Origin: Bacillus zhangzhouensis
Lineage (GTDB): Bacteria > Bacillota > Bacilli > Bacillales > Bacillaceae
Length of the DNA stretch: 64,000 nt
Assembly (NCBI RefSeq): GCF_000715205.1
Contig: NZ_JOTP01000016.1
Span: forward strand, 1-64,000
Direction of reading: 5' to 3'
In this document: piece by piece, positions 18,244-27,247 of the stretch
Position numbering within the stretch: position 1 is the stretch's first letter
Layout of the letters: each line of letters begins with the position of its first letter
Notes under the pieces: generated by a model
Databases searched by the model: none
The model's input: only the letters and a program-made list of their open reading frames with translations
What the model was told of the DNA's origin: nothing
Made by a program: the position numbers and the translations under genes

Positions 18244-18799
18244 GGACATCTCCCCCTGTTTCTTCTTTTAGTTTGTTGAGTGCTTTTTTGTGAATGTTTG
18301 AGATGTTTTGTCTTGTTTCGCCTAACTGATCGGCTATTTCTTTCATCGTTTGGCCATCGACATAGATTTGAGTTAAGACCATTTTTTGTTTGTCTGTGAG
18401 CTGCTGGTAGGCCTTGTACAACATTTGATCTTGTAGGTGCTCTCCTAAGTCTTGCTGGTTGAAGAGCACGGCTTCATACGTATCTGTTTGAACAGGGTCT
18501 TTCACTTCTTGATGATCAGGATGATCGAGTATGAGCGGAAAACGCTGCTGCTTTTTTTTGACTCGTTTGTCAAAGTCGACTGAAAAGATGCGGATCATTG
18601 TGGAAATATACTTGATGATGCGGATTTTTTGATAAAACTGCTTGAACTCGGAATCTAGTTTTTTCGCATTTTCTTCGTTTGGCTCTTCCATGACTTGCCT
18701 TAGCAGCTGCTCGTTTTTCGGGTTGCTTAAAAACTGCTGAATGAGCGGGTGATCAATGATTTCCTTCCATTTTGCTTTCAATAACAGCCGATAATCCAT
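18197..18799 (-). CDS. sigO: SigO (YvrI), sigma factor supplying region 4
   Basis: This protein of about 200 residues ends with a clear sigma region 4 helix-turn-helix (LTDKQKMVLTQIYVDGQTMKEI, then ADQLGETRQNISNIHKKALNKL). The N-terminal half lacks a normal region 2, which RsoA provides. It matches YvrI/SigO of B. subtilis, where SigO-RsoA drives oxdC under acid stress. I start at MDYRLL, seven bases from GGGGAGG. It is divergent from yvrJ-oxdC and translationally coupled to rsoA. Confidence 0.88.
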   Translation of the reverse strand: MDYRLLLKAKWKEIIDHPLIQQFLSNPKNEQLLRQVMEEPNEENAKKLDSEFKQFYQKIRIIKYISTMIRIFSVDFDKRVKKKQQRFPLILDHPDHQEVKDPVQTDTYEAVLFNQQDLGEHLQDQMLYKAYQQLTDKQKMVLTQIYVDGQTMKEIADQLGETRQNISNIHKKALNKLKEETGGDVRERRKNAQWRNGRTH

Positions 18800-18832
18800 G
18801 TGCATCCTCCCCTTTGTTCTCTCTACTTGCAT

Positions 18833-18839
18833 TAAGTGG
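18833..18839 (-). promoter_or_regulatory. CCACTTA motif upstream of sigO
   Basis: The heptamer CCACTTA reads towards sigO and ends 34 bases before its start codon. The same heptamer occurs in mirror position before yvrJ. It may be part of a SigO-RsoA promoter; this is inference from the matched position only. Confidence 0.35.
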
Positions 18840-18923
18840 ACAAAAGTTAAAAAAAGTAAACTTCGTGAAACGGGTCTAATGGTTCATTTTCTCTCCCTTT
18901 GATTTCCTATTTCTTCTTTCATA

Positions 18924-18930
18924 CCACTTA
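18924..18930 (+). promoter_or_regulatory. CCACTTA motif upstream of yvrJ-oxdC
   Basis: CCACTTA followed by TAAAG lies 36 bases before the yvrJ start, mirroring the motif before sigO. A related CACCTTATG occurs before oxdC, near 19150. Confidence 0.35.
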
Positions 18931-18965
18931 TAAAGAAGACGAGCATCCGCTGGGAGGTGAGACAC

Positions 18966-19130
18966 ATGGAGAGCTTTTTTTCAGAGGAATGGCTGAAGCA
19001 GCTTGGTCAGGCGGGCTTCCCTGCCATTTTAACGGTTTACTTGCTGACACGCTTTGAACGAAAGTTTGATGAATTAAGCAAGCTCATCCAACGATTAGTC
19101 GCTGCTCAAAAAAATGATGAATCAGATTGA
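18966..19130 (+). CDS. yvrJ: YvrJ-family small membrane protein
   Basis: This 54-residue protein has one hydrophobic helix (about residues 14-30, QAGFPAILTVYLL) and a charged C-terminus. It fits the YvrJ family, found beside oxdC in the SigO regulon of B. subtilis. A GGGAGGTGAG site precedes the ATG. Family membership is likely from sequence and context; function is not known. Confidence 0.8.
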   Translation: MESFFSEEWLKQLGQAGFPAILTVYLLTRFERKFDELSKLIQRLVAAQKNDESD

Positions 19131-19224
19131 CATCTGCTTGATTCGTTTCACCTTATGAAAACGAGGGCGAAATGAAAGGCCTTTTGTCACCTCACACAAT
19201 ACGATGTTGAAAGGGGATTTTATC

Positions 19225-20388
19225 ATGAGTGAAAAGCAGAATGGGGTACCACAGCCGATCCGAGGAGAAAAAGGAGCAACAGTCAAAATTCCACGTAATC
19301 TCGAGCGAGACAGACAAAACCCAGATATGCTCACGCCGCCGGAAACCGATCATGGAACGGTCTCCAACATGAAATATTCTTTCTCTGATACGCACAACCG
19401 TTTAGAAAAAGGCGGCTATGCCCGTGAAGTAACGGTTCGCGAATTGCCGATCTCTAAAAGTCTTGCCTCTGTGAACATGCGGCTAAAGCCTGGTGCGATT
19501 CGCGAGCTGCACTGGCATAAGGAAGCGGAATGGGCGTACATGATTTATGGGGAAGCACGAATTACATCAGTTGATGCAGAGGGACGTAATTTTACAGAGG
19601 ATGTGACCGAGGGTGATTTGTGGTACTTCCCTTCTGGCCTGCCGCACTCTATCCAAGCACTCGAACCGGGAGCTGAATTCTTGCTTGTGTTTGATGATGG
19701 GTCTTTCTCAGAAAATAGCACCTTCCAAGTAACCGATTGGCTTGCCCATACGCCAGAGGAAGTTGTGCTCCAAAACTTTGGAATGACAAAGGAGCAATTT
19801 AACAAGCTGCCAGAGAAAGAGAAGTATATTTTCCAAAAAGGAATTCCTGATTCCCTTGAATGTGACAAGGTGAAAACAGAGCAAGGAGAGGTCCCTAATT
19901 CCTTTAAATATGAGCTGTTAAAACAAGAACCGATTACGTCAAGCGGCGGACAAGTGTGGATTGCGGACTCTACCAATTTCAAAGCGTCTAAAACAATTGC
20001 CTCTGCTCTAGTGAAAGTCGATCCTGGCGCCATTCGCGAGCTGCACTGGCATCCAAATACGGATGAATGGCAATATTTCATTTCTGGAAAGGCACGAATG
20101 ACGGTCTTTGCTTCTGATGGACATGCAAGAACCTTCAATTATCAAGCGGGAGACGTTGGATATGTGCCATTTGCGATGGGGCATTATGTAGAAAATACAG
20201 GCGACGAACCGCTTTATTTCTTAGAAATCTTTAAGAGTGATCATTATGCAGATATCTCACTCAATCAGTGGCTTGCGGTCACACCGAAACAGCTTGTTCT
20301 TGATCATTTAGATCAAGGCGAAGACTTCTTGAAACTGCTTGACACTGAAAAACATCCTGTGATCGCTGCACCTAAAAAAGAGGATTAA
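19225..20388 (+). CDS. oxdC: Oxalate decarboxylase OxdC
   Basis: This manganese enzyme converts oxalate to formate and CO2, consuming a proton, and is part of the Bacillus acid response. It has two cupin domains. Site 1 has H96, H98, E102 and H141; site 2 has H274, H276, E281 and H320. The lid SENST at about 162-166 contains the glutamate that makes the enzyme a decarboxylase rather than an oxidase. It is about 387 residues from the second ATG, which follows AAAGGGGA; the upstream ATG at 19204 has no such site. No signal peptide is seen. Confidence 0.96.
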   Translation: MSEKQNGVPQPIRGEKGATVKIPRNLERDRQNPDMLTPPETDHGTVSNMKYSFSDTHNRLEKGGYAREVTVRELPISKSLASVNMRLKPGAIRELHWHKEAEWAYMIYGEARITSVDAEGRNFTEDVTEGDLWYFPSGLPHSIQALEPGAEFLLVFDDGSFSENSTFQVTDWLAHTPEEVVLQNFGMTKEQFNKLPEKEKYIFQKGIPDSLECDKVKTEQGEVPNSFKYELLKQEPITSSGGQVWIADSTNFKASKTIASALVKVDPGAIRELHWHPNTDEWQYFISGKARMTVFASDGHARTFNYQAGDVGYVPFAMGHYVENTGDEPLYFLEIFKSDHYADISLNQWLAVTPKQLVLDHLDQGEDFLKLLDTEKHPVIAAPKKED

Positions 20389-20398
20389 TTCCACCTTC

Positions 20399-20424
20399 CT
20401 GCAAAAAGGCTGTCCTTTTTGCAG
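20399..20424 (+). terminator. Hairpin between oxdC and yvrL
   Basis: An 11-bp perfect stem (CTGCAAAAAGG / CCTTTTTGCAG) has a 4-base loop but no T run after it. It may attenuate transcription into the downstream anti-sigma-type gene. Confidence 0.6.
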
Positions 20425-20455
20425 GTATCTTCATGAAAAGGAGTGTTGTTTACCC

Positions 20456-20878
20456 ATGCAGCAATCTGTTCACGCTTTTTGGCAAGGGTTGAAATGGCTG
20501 ATGGCGCTATCAGCTATCTGTTACATATTTTTGTTGTTTTGTGTGCTGTTCTTTCATTTGACGGGTGCTTTTTATCAATCGATTTTATCGCTGCTACTGT
20601 TTATGGGCATCTACGTTGTACTCGGGATCTCTTTTGAACATCTGGAACACGTGCTCATGCGGTTTGTTCGAAAATGCCGGTCCAAAAAACGATCCATCGT
20701 TTTCTATGCCATCTTATTTCACCTTTTGTTTATTTGGGGTGCTGTATATGTATCTGACGAATTGGTTGACGGCATTTTGCTGACTACTTCTGAGGAAATT
20801 CTCTTTGCGCTTAGTCTTTGGCTATTTCATTTTTTGTTTGATTATGCGACGTTTCCATTTGATAAGGAAGCTTCGTGA
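20456..20878 (+). CDS. yvrL: YvrL-like membrane regulator of SigO
   Basis: This 140-residue protein has about four membrane helices (roughly 15-37, 43-60, 80-100 and 115-135). Its place after oxdC and its size match YvrL, reported in B. subtilis to dampen SigO-RsoA activity. The sequence has no recognisable catalytic motif. An AAAAGGAG site lies upstream at slightly long spacing. Identification rests largely on module context. Confidence 0.75.
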   Translation: MQQSVHAFWQGLKWLMALSAICYIFLLFCVLFFHLTGAFYQSILSLLLFMGIYVVLGISFEHLEHVLMRFVRKCRSKKRSIVFYAILFHLLFIWGAVYVSDELVDGILLTTSEEILFALSLWLFHFLFDYATFPFDKEAS

Positions 20879-20882
20879 GGCG

Positions 20883-21350
20883 CTATCGTCTTTCTGTAGA
20901 GAGCGCTTGTTTGACCTGCTCCATATGATGAAGATCATGCTTAATTAAACCTTGAAAATAACTTGATAACGTCAGCTCGGTTTGACCGATCAAAAAGGAT
21001 GTATTCCAGCGAGATGCTTCGATTTTCTTCATTTCTTGAAGCAATTCTGTTCTGACAGCAATAAATCGCCCGATCGTCTCGCTTCTCTCTTCGTGTCTTG
21101 CCCTTTCGGCTGACTGTCGATTCATTTCATGCACATCAGGTGCCTTACATAACGCCCGATCGTTCCAAAATTCCTTTAGGCGATCATGTAAAATAAATTC
21201 ATCCCACGGAACAAAATGTGCGATGATCTCAGCAATGCTCCACTTTCCATCAGCAATGGCGTGGCGCCATTCTTTGTCTGTTAATTCCGTTAGCGATTGT
21301 ACCCATTCAAGGGTGTGTTCATAGTGTTTTATCACGGTGTCTTTGCTCAT
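20883..21350 (-). CDS. DinB-like (DinB_2) protein
   Basis: This 155-residue four-helix protein carries the metal-binding histidines of DinB/YfiT proteins: AEIIAHFVPWDEF (about 39-51) and KHDLHHMEQV near the C-terminus. Such proteins include thiol-transferases and metal-dependent hydrolases, but the substrate cannot be read from the sequence. It ends only five bases from the convergent yvrL. Confidence 0.8.
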   Translation of the reverse strand: MSKDTVIKHYEHTLEWVQSLTELTDKEWRHAIADGKWSIAEIIAHFVPWDEFILHDRLKEFWNDRALCKAPDVHEMNRQSAERARHEERSETIGRFIAVRTELLQEMKKIEASRWNTSFLIGQTELTLSSYFQGLIKHDLHHMEQVKQALSTERR

Positions 21351-21530
21351 GTTTTGTTATCCCCTTCATGTTGGTTTTAACTTTATTTAAAAGAAGTTGA
21401 TCAGAAATTGGTTAGTTTCATTCTTGCGAAATCATTTATAACATATTATCATATACTTTAATTACCAAATGAAAAGGGGGAATTGTGATGCGCTGTCCTA
21501 TATGAAAAAGCTTATTTTTTTGCACTAAAA

Positions 21531-21550
21531 TAAACCGACCGGTCTGTTTA
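21531..21550. promoter_or_regulatory. TetR-type palindromic operator before the FAD monooxygenase gene
   Basis: TAAAC-C-GACCGGTC-T-GTTTA is a 20-bp palindrome with a single mismatched pair, typical of TetR/QacR-like operators. It lies 16-36 bp before the start codon, where bound protein would block transcription. No tetR gene is adjacent. Confidence 0.65.
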
Positions 21551-21566
21551 TAAAAGAGGAGGGAAA

Positions 21567-22703
21567 ATGATGAAATCTCAAAATGTGATCATTATCGGCA
21601 GTGGTGTAGCAGGATTGGCTACTTCTTTATTTTTAAAAAAGGCTGGAATGGAAAGTACGATTTATGAAAGCAGGTCAGATGAAGAATTAGAAACAGGAGC
21701 AGGTTTTTTACTGTCTCCGAATGGGGTAAAGATTTTGGATGAAATTGGGTGTAAAAATGAAGTGATAGCAAATGCAGCAGTAATAAAGAGGATCCATCAA
21801 ATAAACAGTGAAAATAAACTAGAAGCTATTTTCAACAATTATAGCGAAACATATTATCATGCCCCTTTACTGAATGTCATGAGAGACCAAATCATCAAAT
21901 CACTTTTAAAGGAAGTTCACCGTCAAGGAATAAAAGTGGAATACAACAAAAAGTTAACTTCGGTCAAACAGACGTCTCATTCCGTTGAAATTCTTTTTGA
22001 AGATGAAACTGTGATAACAGGTGATATTTTAATAGGAGCAGATGGGACTTTTTCGAAAACGAGAGAAGCTGTGGCATTTAACGCCAAATTAGACTATAGC
22101 GGTTTTTGGGGACTTCAAGGGGTAGCCTATGCGAAGGATTTTGTATTGGATGAGGCAACGAGTTATTTTTACAATGACGGAAACTTTCAATTCATTTTTG
22201 GAAAAGCGCACCCGACAAATAAAATGAATATTTTATGGCAAGCTTTCTCTCAGTGTCCTGAGAAGTTACCTACAAAACATTTTGAAAAAGCCAATAAAGA
22301 AACCATTCGAACGTTATTATATAAACAAATGGAACATTGGAACATTCCTAAACACCTTTCTGACATCATCGATCATACAGACATGTTCTTTCCAAGAAGT
22401 ATCTATGAAATAAAGGATCTTCCTGTGTGGTCAAAAGGACGAGTTGTTCTTATAGGTGATGCTGTACATACAGCAAATCCTTTTGTTGGTCAAGGAGCAT
22501 CGTATAGTCTAGAAGATGCCATGGTCATATCAAAGATGCTGAGAGATCATGATTATCGGGATGCGTTCTATTATTATGAAAAGGATCGAAGAAAGAGGAC
22601 AGAAGAATTGAATGCGTTATTTCAGCATATGAGTATTCAATACGATATTGATAAAAAGATGAACGAATACACGATTGAATGGGAGGAAGAAACATACGTA
22701 TGA
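21567..22703 (+). CDS. FAD-dependent monooxygenase (PHBH/TetX-like fold)
   Basis: The 378-residue protein has the Rossmann motif IIIGSGVAGLAT near the N-terminus, the middle DG-type motif IGADGTFSKTRE and the second FAD motif LIGDAVHTANPFVGQGASYSLEDA. These are the three hallmarks of group A flavin monooxygenases, which hydroxylate aromatic or polyketide-like compounds. Two adjacent ATGs are possible; the second (21570) has better spacing to GAGGAGG. The gene looks richer in A and T than its neighbours and has no homologue at this place in B. subtilis, which suggests acquisition. Substrate is unknown. Confidence 0.88.
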   Translation: MMKSQNVIIIGSGVAGLATSLFLKKAGMESTIYESRSDEELETGAGFLLSPNGVKILDEIGCKNEVIANAAVIKRIHQINSENKLEAIFNNYSETYYHAPLLNVMRDQIIKSLLKEVHRQGIKVEYNKKLTSVKQTSHSVEILFEDETVITGDILIGADGTFSKTREAVAFNAKLDYSGFWGLQGVAYAKDFVLDEATSYFYNDGNFQFIFGKAHPTNKMNILWQAFSQCPEKLPTKHFEKANKETIRTLLYKQMEHWNIPKHLSDIIDHTDMFFPRSIYEIKDLPVWSKGRVVLIGDAVHTANPFVGQGASYSLEDAMVISKMLRDHDYRDAFYYYEKDRRKRTEELNALFQHMSIQYDIDKKMNEYTIEWEEETYV

Positions 22704-22731
22704 CAATGCTAAGGACATAATGAAAGATAAA

Positions 22732-22762
22732 AAAACACCACTTATGATGAAAAGTGGTGTTT
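22732..22762. terminator. Bidirectional terminator between the monooxygenase and yfhO
   Basis: An 11-bp stem (AAACACCACTT / AAGTGGTGTTT) overlaps the yfhO stop codon and is followed by T residues on the minus strand and TTTCTTG on the plus strand. Confidence 0.85.
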
Positions 22763-25336
22763 CTTGTGTTTTCTCCGTGCATATAAAATCGCAGCGATCA
22801 AACTGATCAGTGAGATGAACGCTAGTATTCTGATATAAGGCGGATAGTAGGTTAAGACGATCTCATTTTTGCCTTTTTCTATTGAAAAACCGATGAATGC
22901 GTAGTTGGCTTGTTCAATATCGGTTTGCTGTCCGTTCACCGTGAGCTCCCAGCCTTTTTCATATGGAACAGGCAGAATCATGTAATCATCGCCGCGCTTG
23001 TTATCATATGAAATCGTAAAGCGGTTATTTTTAAGCTTTACTTGCTGGCTGCCATCATCCTGTTTTTCTTTTTCATATGCTTTCTCTAGAACGTGGTAAG
23101 GTTCATGATACAGCTTCAGTTGATTGAGCTCATATGTCCCTTTTGGTACTCGAATGGAGAGGATCTTTTCCGCAGGGACCCGAATCGTCACTTCATTTAC
23201 GCCAGTTTTGTAGATGGATGTATTGCTTTTTCGTGATGTGACATAGTCGTCAACGGATAACTGAAATCCTTCGTTACGGTCGGTCCGCTTCACATAAAAG
23301 CTCACATACACATCGCCGGCACGGGCCATATCATCTGGAAGGGTGATATTCAGCCCACCCGTTTCTCCATATACATCAAGCACGCCATTTTCGTATACTG
23401 CTTGTTCGGTATGAATGTTTGTATCCTTTACTCGATCTGGCGAGTGCTCGATTTCAGCGTTTTCTTTTTTGTCTAAAATCACGCCTTGCAGCATCGCATG
23501 CTCTCTATCAAGTGCTGACGCATGCTCTAGGGACGCTTCTGAATAGACGGTACTCGTTGTTCTTGCAAATGGGAGCGGACGTGTATTTTCATACACCGCA
23601 TAATGCTCACTTTCCAATATTGGCTTGAAATAGGCTGGCGGTGAGTAAGACATCAATTTGTCTCTCATATAATACTTCCCGTAGGTCAGGCTGTATAAAT
23701 TCGCCCTGTCCCCCATTGTCGCATAACGGCTGACACTTTCTCGTCCCATATCAATTTGCAGGTCATTCCAGTAGAAATTTAGCAAATGCTGATTCAATAT
23801 ACTCGAATACACACTCATCCCTTGAAAGCCTTCAAATAACGGGGTGTTGTTACGCACACCATTCATCCAATCAATACGAGCAAGGGGGTCTTCTTTTGAG
23901 CGGCTTTGAATCTGCTGAATGAGCTTCATTTGCTCATGTCCAGCATATGCCTCACTATTCAGATACGTATCTGATACGCTCTTAATATTGCTTCTTTCAG
24001 ATAAGTATCCCTGCTGATACACGCCTGCTGTCAGTAGGCTAATGGCAATAAGCACAGCTGAAAAGAGACGAAGGTGCTGGCGTTTTTCGGCATGCATCCA
24101 TAGGAAGAACAAGCTGATCACAACCAGTCCTATGCCTGTAAACACAACGATATCCATATTTCCCTTTGCTCGTTCTGATAAGATGACTGCGAGAAGGAAT
24201 ACAATCCAAGCACCTAAGACCGCACGCTTTTTCCACTTCCACTCGATTTGTGAGAAATGCTTGATCGTGATGGCAACGACCGCTCCAACTGTAAAGGCAA
24301 GAATGTATTCAAATCTGTACTGCGGTGCTGAAAAACCATTAAACACACTCGCCATCTTTGGGCTAAAGTGAAAAACAATGAGCAACATACTGATGGAGGT
24401 GAACATGAAAAACCATCTGTTCCGATAAAGTGGAACGAGGAACAAACAAATGAGAAAGATCACCGGTAATAAATACACCCTGCTTGTAAACAGCAGATGA
24501 TCATGCAATTCAAACCAAGGAATCGACTGTTCATAAGGCGGTCTTATATTATTGAGAAAGCCGTAAACAGATGGGATAAAAAAGGCGGCACTGATCCCAA
24601 AGGATAACAGCGTAGAGATCGCAAGCGTCCAGAAAACCTTCCAGCCGCGCTCCTCGCTCCGAAGCTTGATCATATATCTGAAGACGAGATAAATCGCCAA
24701 AAAGATAAAGTGAATGTAGGCGAAATAAAAGTTGTTGATCAGCATCAAACTACAACCCGCAATAAACCAAGCCGGTTTGCCTGTTTTGAAAATACGTTCA
24801 ACCCCAAGCACAAGCAGCGGGAGCCACATCATGCTGTCGGTAAAAAACTCCCAAAACGTTTCGTGTCGAAAATACACAATAGACAGCCCATAGATCCCGG
24901 CACCAGTCAGTGCGCCAAGTCTATTTTGAACCAGCGAAAAAAGAACGCGATAGGCAATAAAAAGAATCAACGTCAGCTTGATCACACTAATCCAAATCAC
25001 GGCATTTGCCCAGAAATGAATGTCTGTTGACTGTATGAGATGAAGCGCATTCAACAGCCAGACGACAGCGACTGTGACCATAAAGACAGTCGACGTTGTA
25101 AAATAATAACCTAATTGCGTATATGTACCGCCGCCTAGACCAAATTGGTAGGAATAAAAGAAGTTCCCTTTGACATATTCGTCGTAAAGCAGCTTTTTAA
25201 ATGGGAGCATTTGTGAGATGCCGTCCCCATCTCCTGTCATGTACCGGCCTTGCGTATATTCATATAAGAAAAAGGAGTGTCCTAATAAAGCGAGAATGAG
25301 GCACATTCCTATGATTATCCATCTACGTTTCATCAT
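22742..25336 (-). CDS. yfhO: YfhO, large polytopic membrane protein (GT-C-like)
   Basis: This 864-residue protein has about a dozen membrane helices in the first 430 residues, a large extracellular region and a final helix before a basic tail (ARRKHKKHH). YfhO proteins belong to the GT-C-like integral membrane glycosyltransferase family and pair with an undecaprenyl-sugar synthase, here CsbB, to decorate wall or lipid-linked polymers such as lipoteichoic acid. It lies directly after csbB in the same direction, as in B. subtilis. Confidence 0.88.
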   Translation of the reverse strand: MMKRRWIIIGMCLILALLGHSFFLYEYTQGRYMTGDGDGISQMLPFKKLLYDEYVKGNFFYSYQFGLGGGTYTQLGYYFTTSTVFMVTVAVVWLLNALHLIQSTDIHFWANAVIWISVIKLTLILFIAYRVLFSLVQNRLGALTGAGIYGLSIVYFRHETFWEFFTDSMMWLPLLVLGVERIFKTGKPAWFIAGCSLMLINNFYFAYIHFIFLAIYLVFRYMIKLRSEERGWKVFWTLAISTLLSFGISAAFFIPSVYGFLNNIRPPYEQSIPWFELHDHLLFTSRVYLLPVIFLICLFLVPLYRNRWFFMFTSISMLLIVFHFSPKMASVFNGFSAPQYRFEYILAFTVGAVVAITIKHFSQIEWKWKKRAVLGAWIVFLLAVILSERAKGNMDIVVFTGIGLVVISLFFLWMHAEKRQHLRLFSAVLIAISLLTAGVYQQGYLSERSNIKSVSDTYLNSEAYAGHEQMKLIQQIQSRSKEDPLARIDWMNGVRNNTPLFEGFQGMSVYSSILNQHLLNFYWNDLQIDMGRESVSRYATMGDRANLYSLTYGKYYMRDKLMSYSPPAYFKPILESEHYAVYENTRPLPFARTTSTVYSEASLEHASALDREHAMLQGVILDKKENAEIEHSPDRVKDTNIHTEQAVYENGVLDVYGETGGLNITLPDDMARAGDVYVSFYVKRTDRNEGFQLSVDDYVTSRKSNTSIYKTGVNEVTIRVPAEKILSIRVPKGTYELNQLKLYHEPYHVLEKAYEKEKQDDGSQQVKLKNNRFTISYDNKRGDDYMILPVPYEKGWELTVNGQQTDIEQANYAFIGFSIEKGKNEIVLTYYPPYIRILAFISLISLIAAILYARRKHKKHHFSS

Positions 25337-25423
25337 CTAAATCCTTTCCACAAAAGATCCACTGTTCTTTGAAACAAAACAACCCAGCAAGCGATTCTTG
25401 CTTGCCGGTTATTTGACTCCACG

Positions 25424-26407
25424 TTATTTAAATAACTGCGTTAACACTCGGTTTTGTTCTTTTGAGCTTGTCTCTTGTTGCATGACATTTGATTCTTGGA
25501 TCAAATAATGCGGCCTCTTTTTCGTTTCATAATAAATGCGGCCAATATATTCTCCAATCACACCTAGACTCAAAAGCTGGACACCTCCGAGGAAAAGCAC
25601 AGCCGATATTAAAGTGAAATAACCAGGTACCATCACGCCCGTTCTGACGATTTGAATAAAGGTGGCCACGATGTAAATCAAAGAGAGGAATAAGATCAGT
25701 ATGCCAGTATAAAAACAAATACGCAGCGGGCGGTTGTTAAAGGAAATGACACCATCAATGCCATAGTTAAATAATTTCTTCAGAGACCACTTTGTATCAC
25801 CATGCTGTCTTTCTACATTTTCATAATAGATGACCTTTTCTTCAAACCCAATCCAGCAAAAAAGTCCTTTCGAAAAACGATTGCCCTCTTTCAGCTCTAG
25901 CAATGCGTCGATCGCTTGGCGTGAAATTAAACGGAAGTCTCCTACGCCATCACGCAAGTCCACTTCAACCACCTTATTCATGATTTTATAGTACATCGAT
26001 GATAGGTAAGAGCGAAGCTTGCTGTCTCCCTTACGGTTCCGTTTGGCAATGACTTGATGATAGCCTTCTTCATACCCTCTGACAAAATCCTGAATCAAAT
26101 GGGTCGGATGCTGCAGATCGGCGTCCATAATGATCGCAGCTGCTCCCTTTGCATGTTCAAGACCTGCCAAAATAGCGGCTTCCTTTCCGAAGTTACGCGA
26201 AAAGGAAATGTATTTGACCTTGGCACTTTTGTGAGAGAGCTCTCTCATGTATTGAAGCGTATTGTCTTTGCTTCCATCATTAATAAAGATGATTTCAAAG
26301 TCATAATGAAAATCGCGAAACTCTTCCTCGAGTGCCTCAAAGATTCGTCTGATGTTTTCACCTTCATTGTAAGAAGGAATTATAACAGAGAGCAATTCTC
26401 GTTCCAT
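25424..26407 (-). CDS. csbB: CsbB, membrane-anchored family 2 glycosyltransferase
   Basis: CsbB makes an undecaprenyl-phosphate-linked sugar that YfhO is thought to transfer. The 327-residue protein has a GT2 domain with PSYNEGENI, INDGSKDNT and DADLQHP (metal-binding DXD), then two C-terminal membrane helices. I start at MERELLSVIIPS, seven bases from AAGGTG; the upstream ATG adds an unconserved extension. In B. subtilis csbB belongs to the SigB and SigX regulons; I see only a weak candidate for such a promoter here. Confidence 0.9.
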   Translation of the reverse strand: MERELLSVIIPSYNEGENIRRIFEALEEEFRDFHYDFEIIFINDGSKDNTLQYMRELSHKSAKVKYISFSRNFGKEAAILAGLEHAKGAAAIIMDADLQHPTHLIQDFVRGYEEGYHQVIAKRNRKGDSKLRSYLSSMYYKIMNKVVEVDLRDGVGDFRLISRQAIDALLELKEGNRFSKGLFCWIGFEEKVIYYENVERQHGDTKWSLKKLFNYGIDGVISFNNRPLRICFYTGILILFLSLIYIVATFIQIVRTGVMVPGYFTLISAVLFLGGVQLLSLGVIGEYIGRIYYETKKRPHYLIQESNVMQQETSSKEQNRVLTQLFK

Positions 26408-26708
26408 ATCGCACCTTCTCTTCACTTTTTTCACATAGTCTGTTATGTTCATTATTCCTTTTTTGTTAGAAAACGAAACCCTTTTTTATTATCCATAAAT
26501 TACATGCTTCTTTAATCGTTTCATTATATCAAAGTTTTATTTCCAGTGATTTTCAGCAAGATGAATTTAATGTAACTTTAAGTTTATCCATTGTAAAAAG
26601 CCTGTAATTTTGATCACAGACTGGGTATTGTTTCATAAAATTGTTTGAACACTTATATATTTTCCTATTTTTTCAAAAAGATGATTAAGAATGAAAAGGG
26701 CAATCCCT
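26408..26708. other. Intergenic region between csbB and yfhJ
   Basis: About 300 AT-rich bases separate the csbB start from the yfhJ stop. On the minus strand there is a TATAAT (26530-26525) without a good -35, and GTTTTC-N10-GGAATA near 26475, which only weakly resembles a SigB promoter. No convincing gene is present. Confidence 0.5.
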
Positions 26709-26726
26709 TTAGTGGAGCAGCCCTTT
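26691..26726 (-). terminator. Terminator of yfhJ
   Basis: AAAGGGC and GCCCTTT can pair across the last yfhJ codons, with TTTTCATT following on the minus strand. The stem is short. Confidence 0.5.
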
Positions 26727-26981
26727 GTTGTTATTTTGCAGATGCTCGTTTGCCTTTGATTGTTTATTTTGAAATAAATGCAGCTGAGCGCCGTAGCTCT
26801 CAATCCATTCTTGGACAATCCGTTCGGTTGTTTCCTGTCCTTTATATTTGCGGCCAGCCTTTGCATAGGTCGTTTCAAAATCACTCCAAAGCAGCTCTAC
26901 CCATGTACGTGCTTCTTCATAGGTCAGCATATTGTTTTTTTCCATGAGTTGTTCTGTTAATCGCTCAAAGTATTGTTCCAT
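26709..26981 (-). CDS. yfhJ: YfhJ (WVELL-domain) protein
   Basis: This protein of about 90 residues contains the diagnostic [23 protein letters not shown] segment split across residues 25-47, the hallmark of the YfhJ family. Function is unknown. I start at MEQYFERL, preceded by GAAGGAGG; a longer in-frame ATG lies upstream of this site. The position near sspK and csbB matches B. subtilis. Confidence 0.85.
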   Translation of the reverse strand: MEQYFERLTEQLMEKNNMLTYEEARTWVELLWSDFETTYAKAGRKYKGQETTERIVQEWIESYGAQLHLFQNKQSKANEHLQNNNKGLLH

Positions 26982-27097
26982 GTCCGTTCCTCCTTCATCT
27001 AGCAGAAAGTGCCTTTTTAAAAAAACCTCTTTTTTCATATACTACCCTTACGTCTTCAAAAGACGCAAATGATTTGTATTGTTTGGAGGGAATCGAT

Positions 27098-27247
27098 ATG
27101 CGCAATAAAGCAAAGGGCTTTCCAAATCAAGTGAATCACAAGTTTGAAGGCGAACCAGGCGCCACAGACGCTTATGCATCTAAATGGCCAAATGGTGAGA
27201 CGAATACACGTCCACAGGAACGTATGAGGGCATCAGGGAAACGCTAA
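27098..27247 (+). CDS. sspK: Small acid-soluble spore protein SspK
   Basis: This 49-residue protein has the SspK pattern: [10 protein letters not shown] at the start, FEGEP, DAYASK and the conserved end [12 protein letters not shown]. SspK is a minor forespore-made spore-core protein. A TTTGGAGGG site precedes the ATG. It is followed closely by another small gene, as expected in a short spore-gene operon. Confidence 0.85.
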   Translation: MRNKAKGFPNQVNHKFEGEPGATDAYASKWPNGETNTRPQERMRASGKR

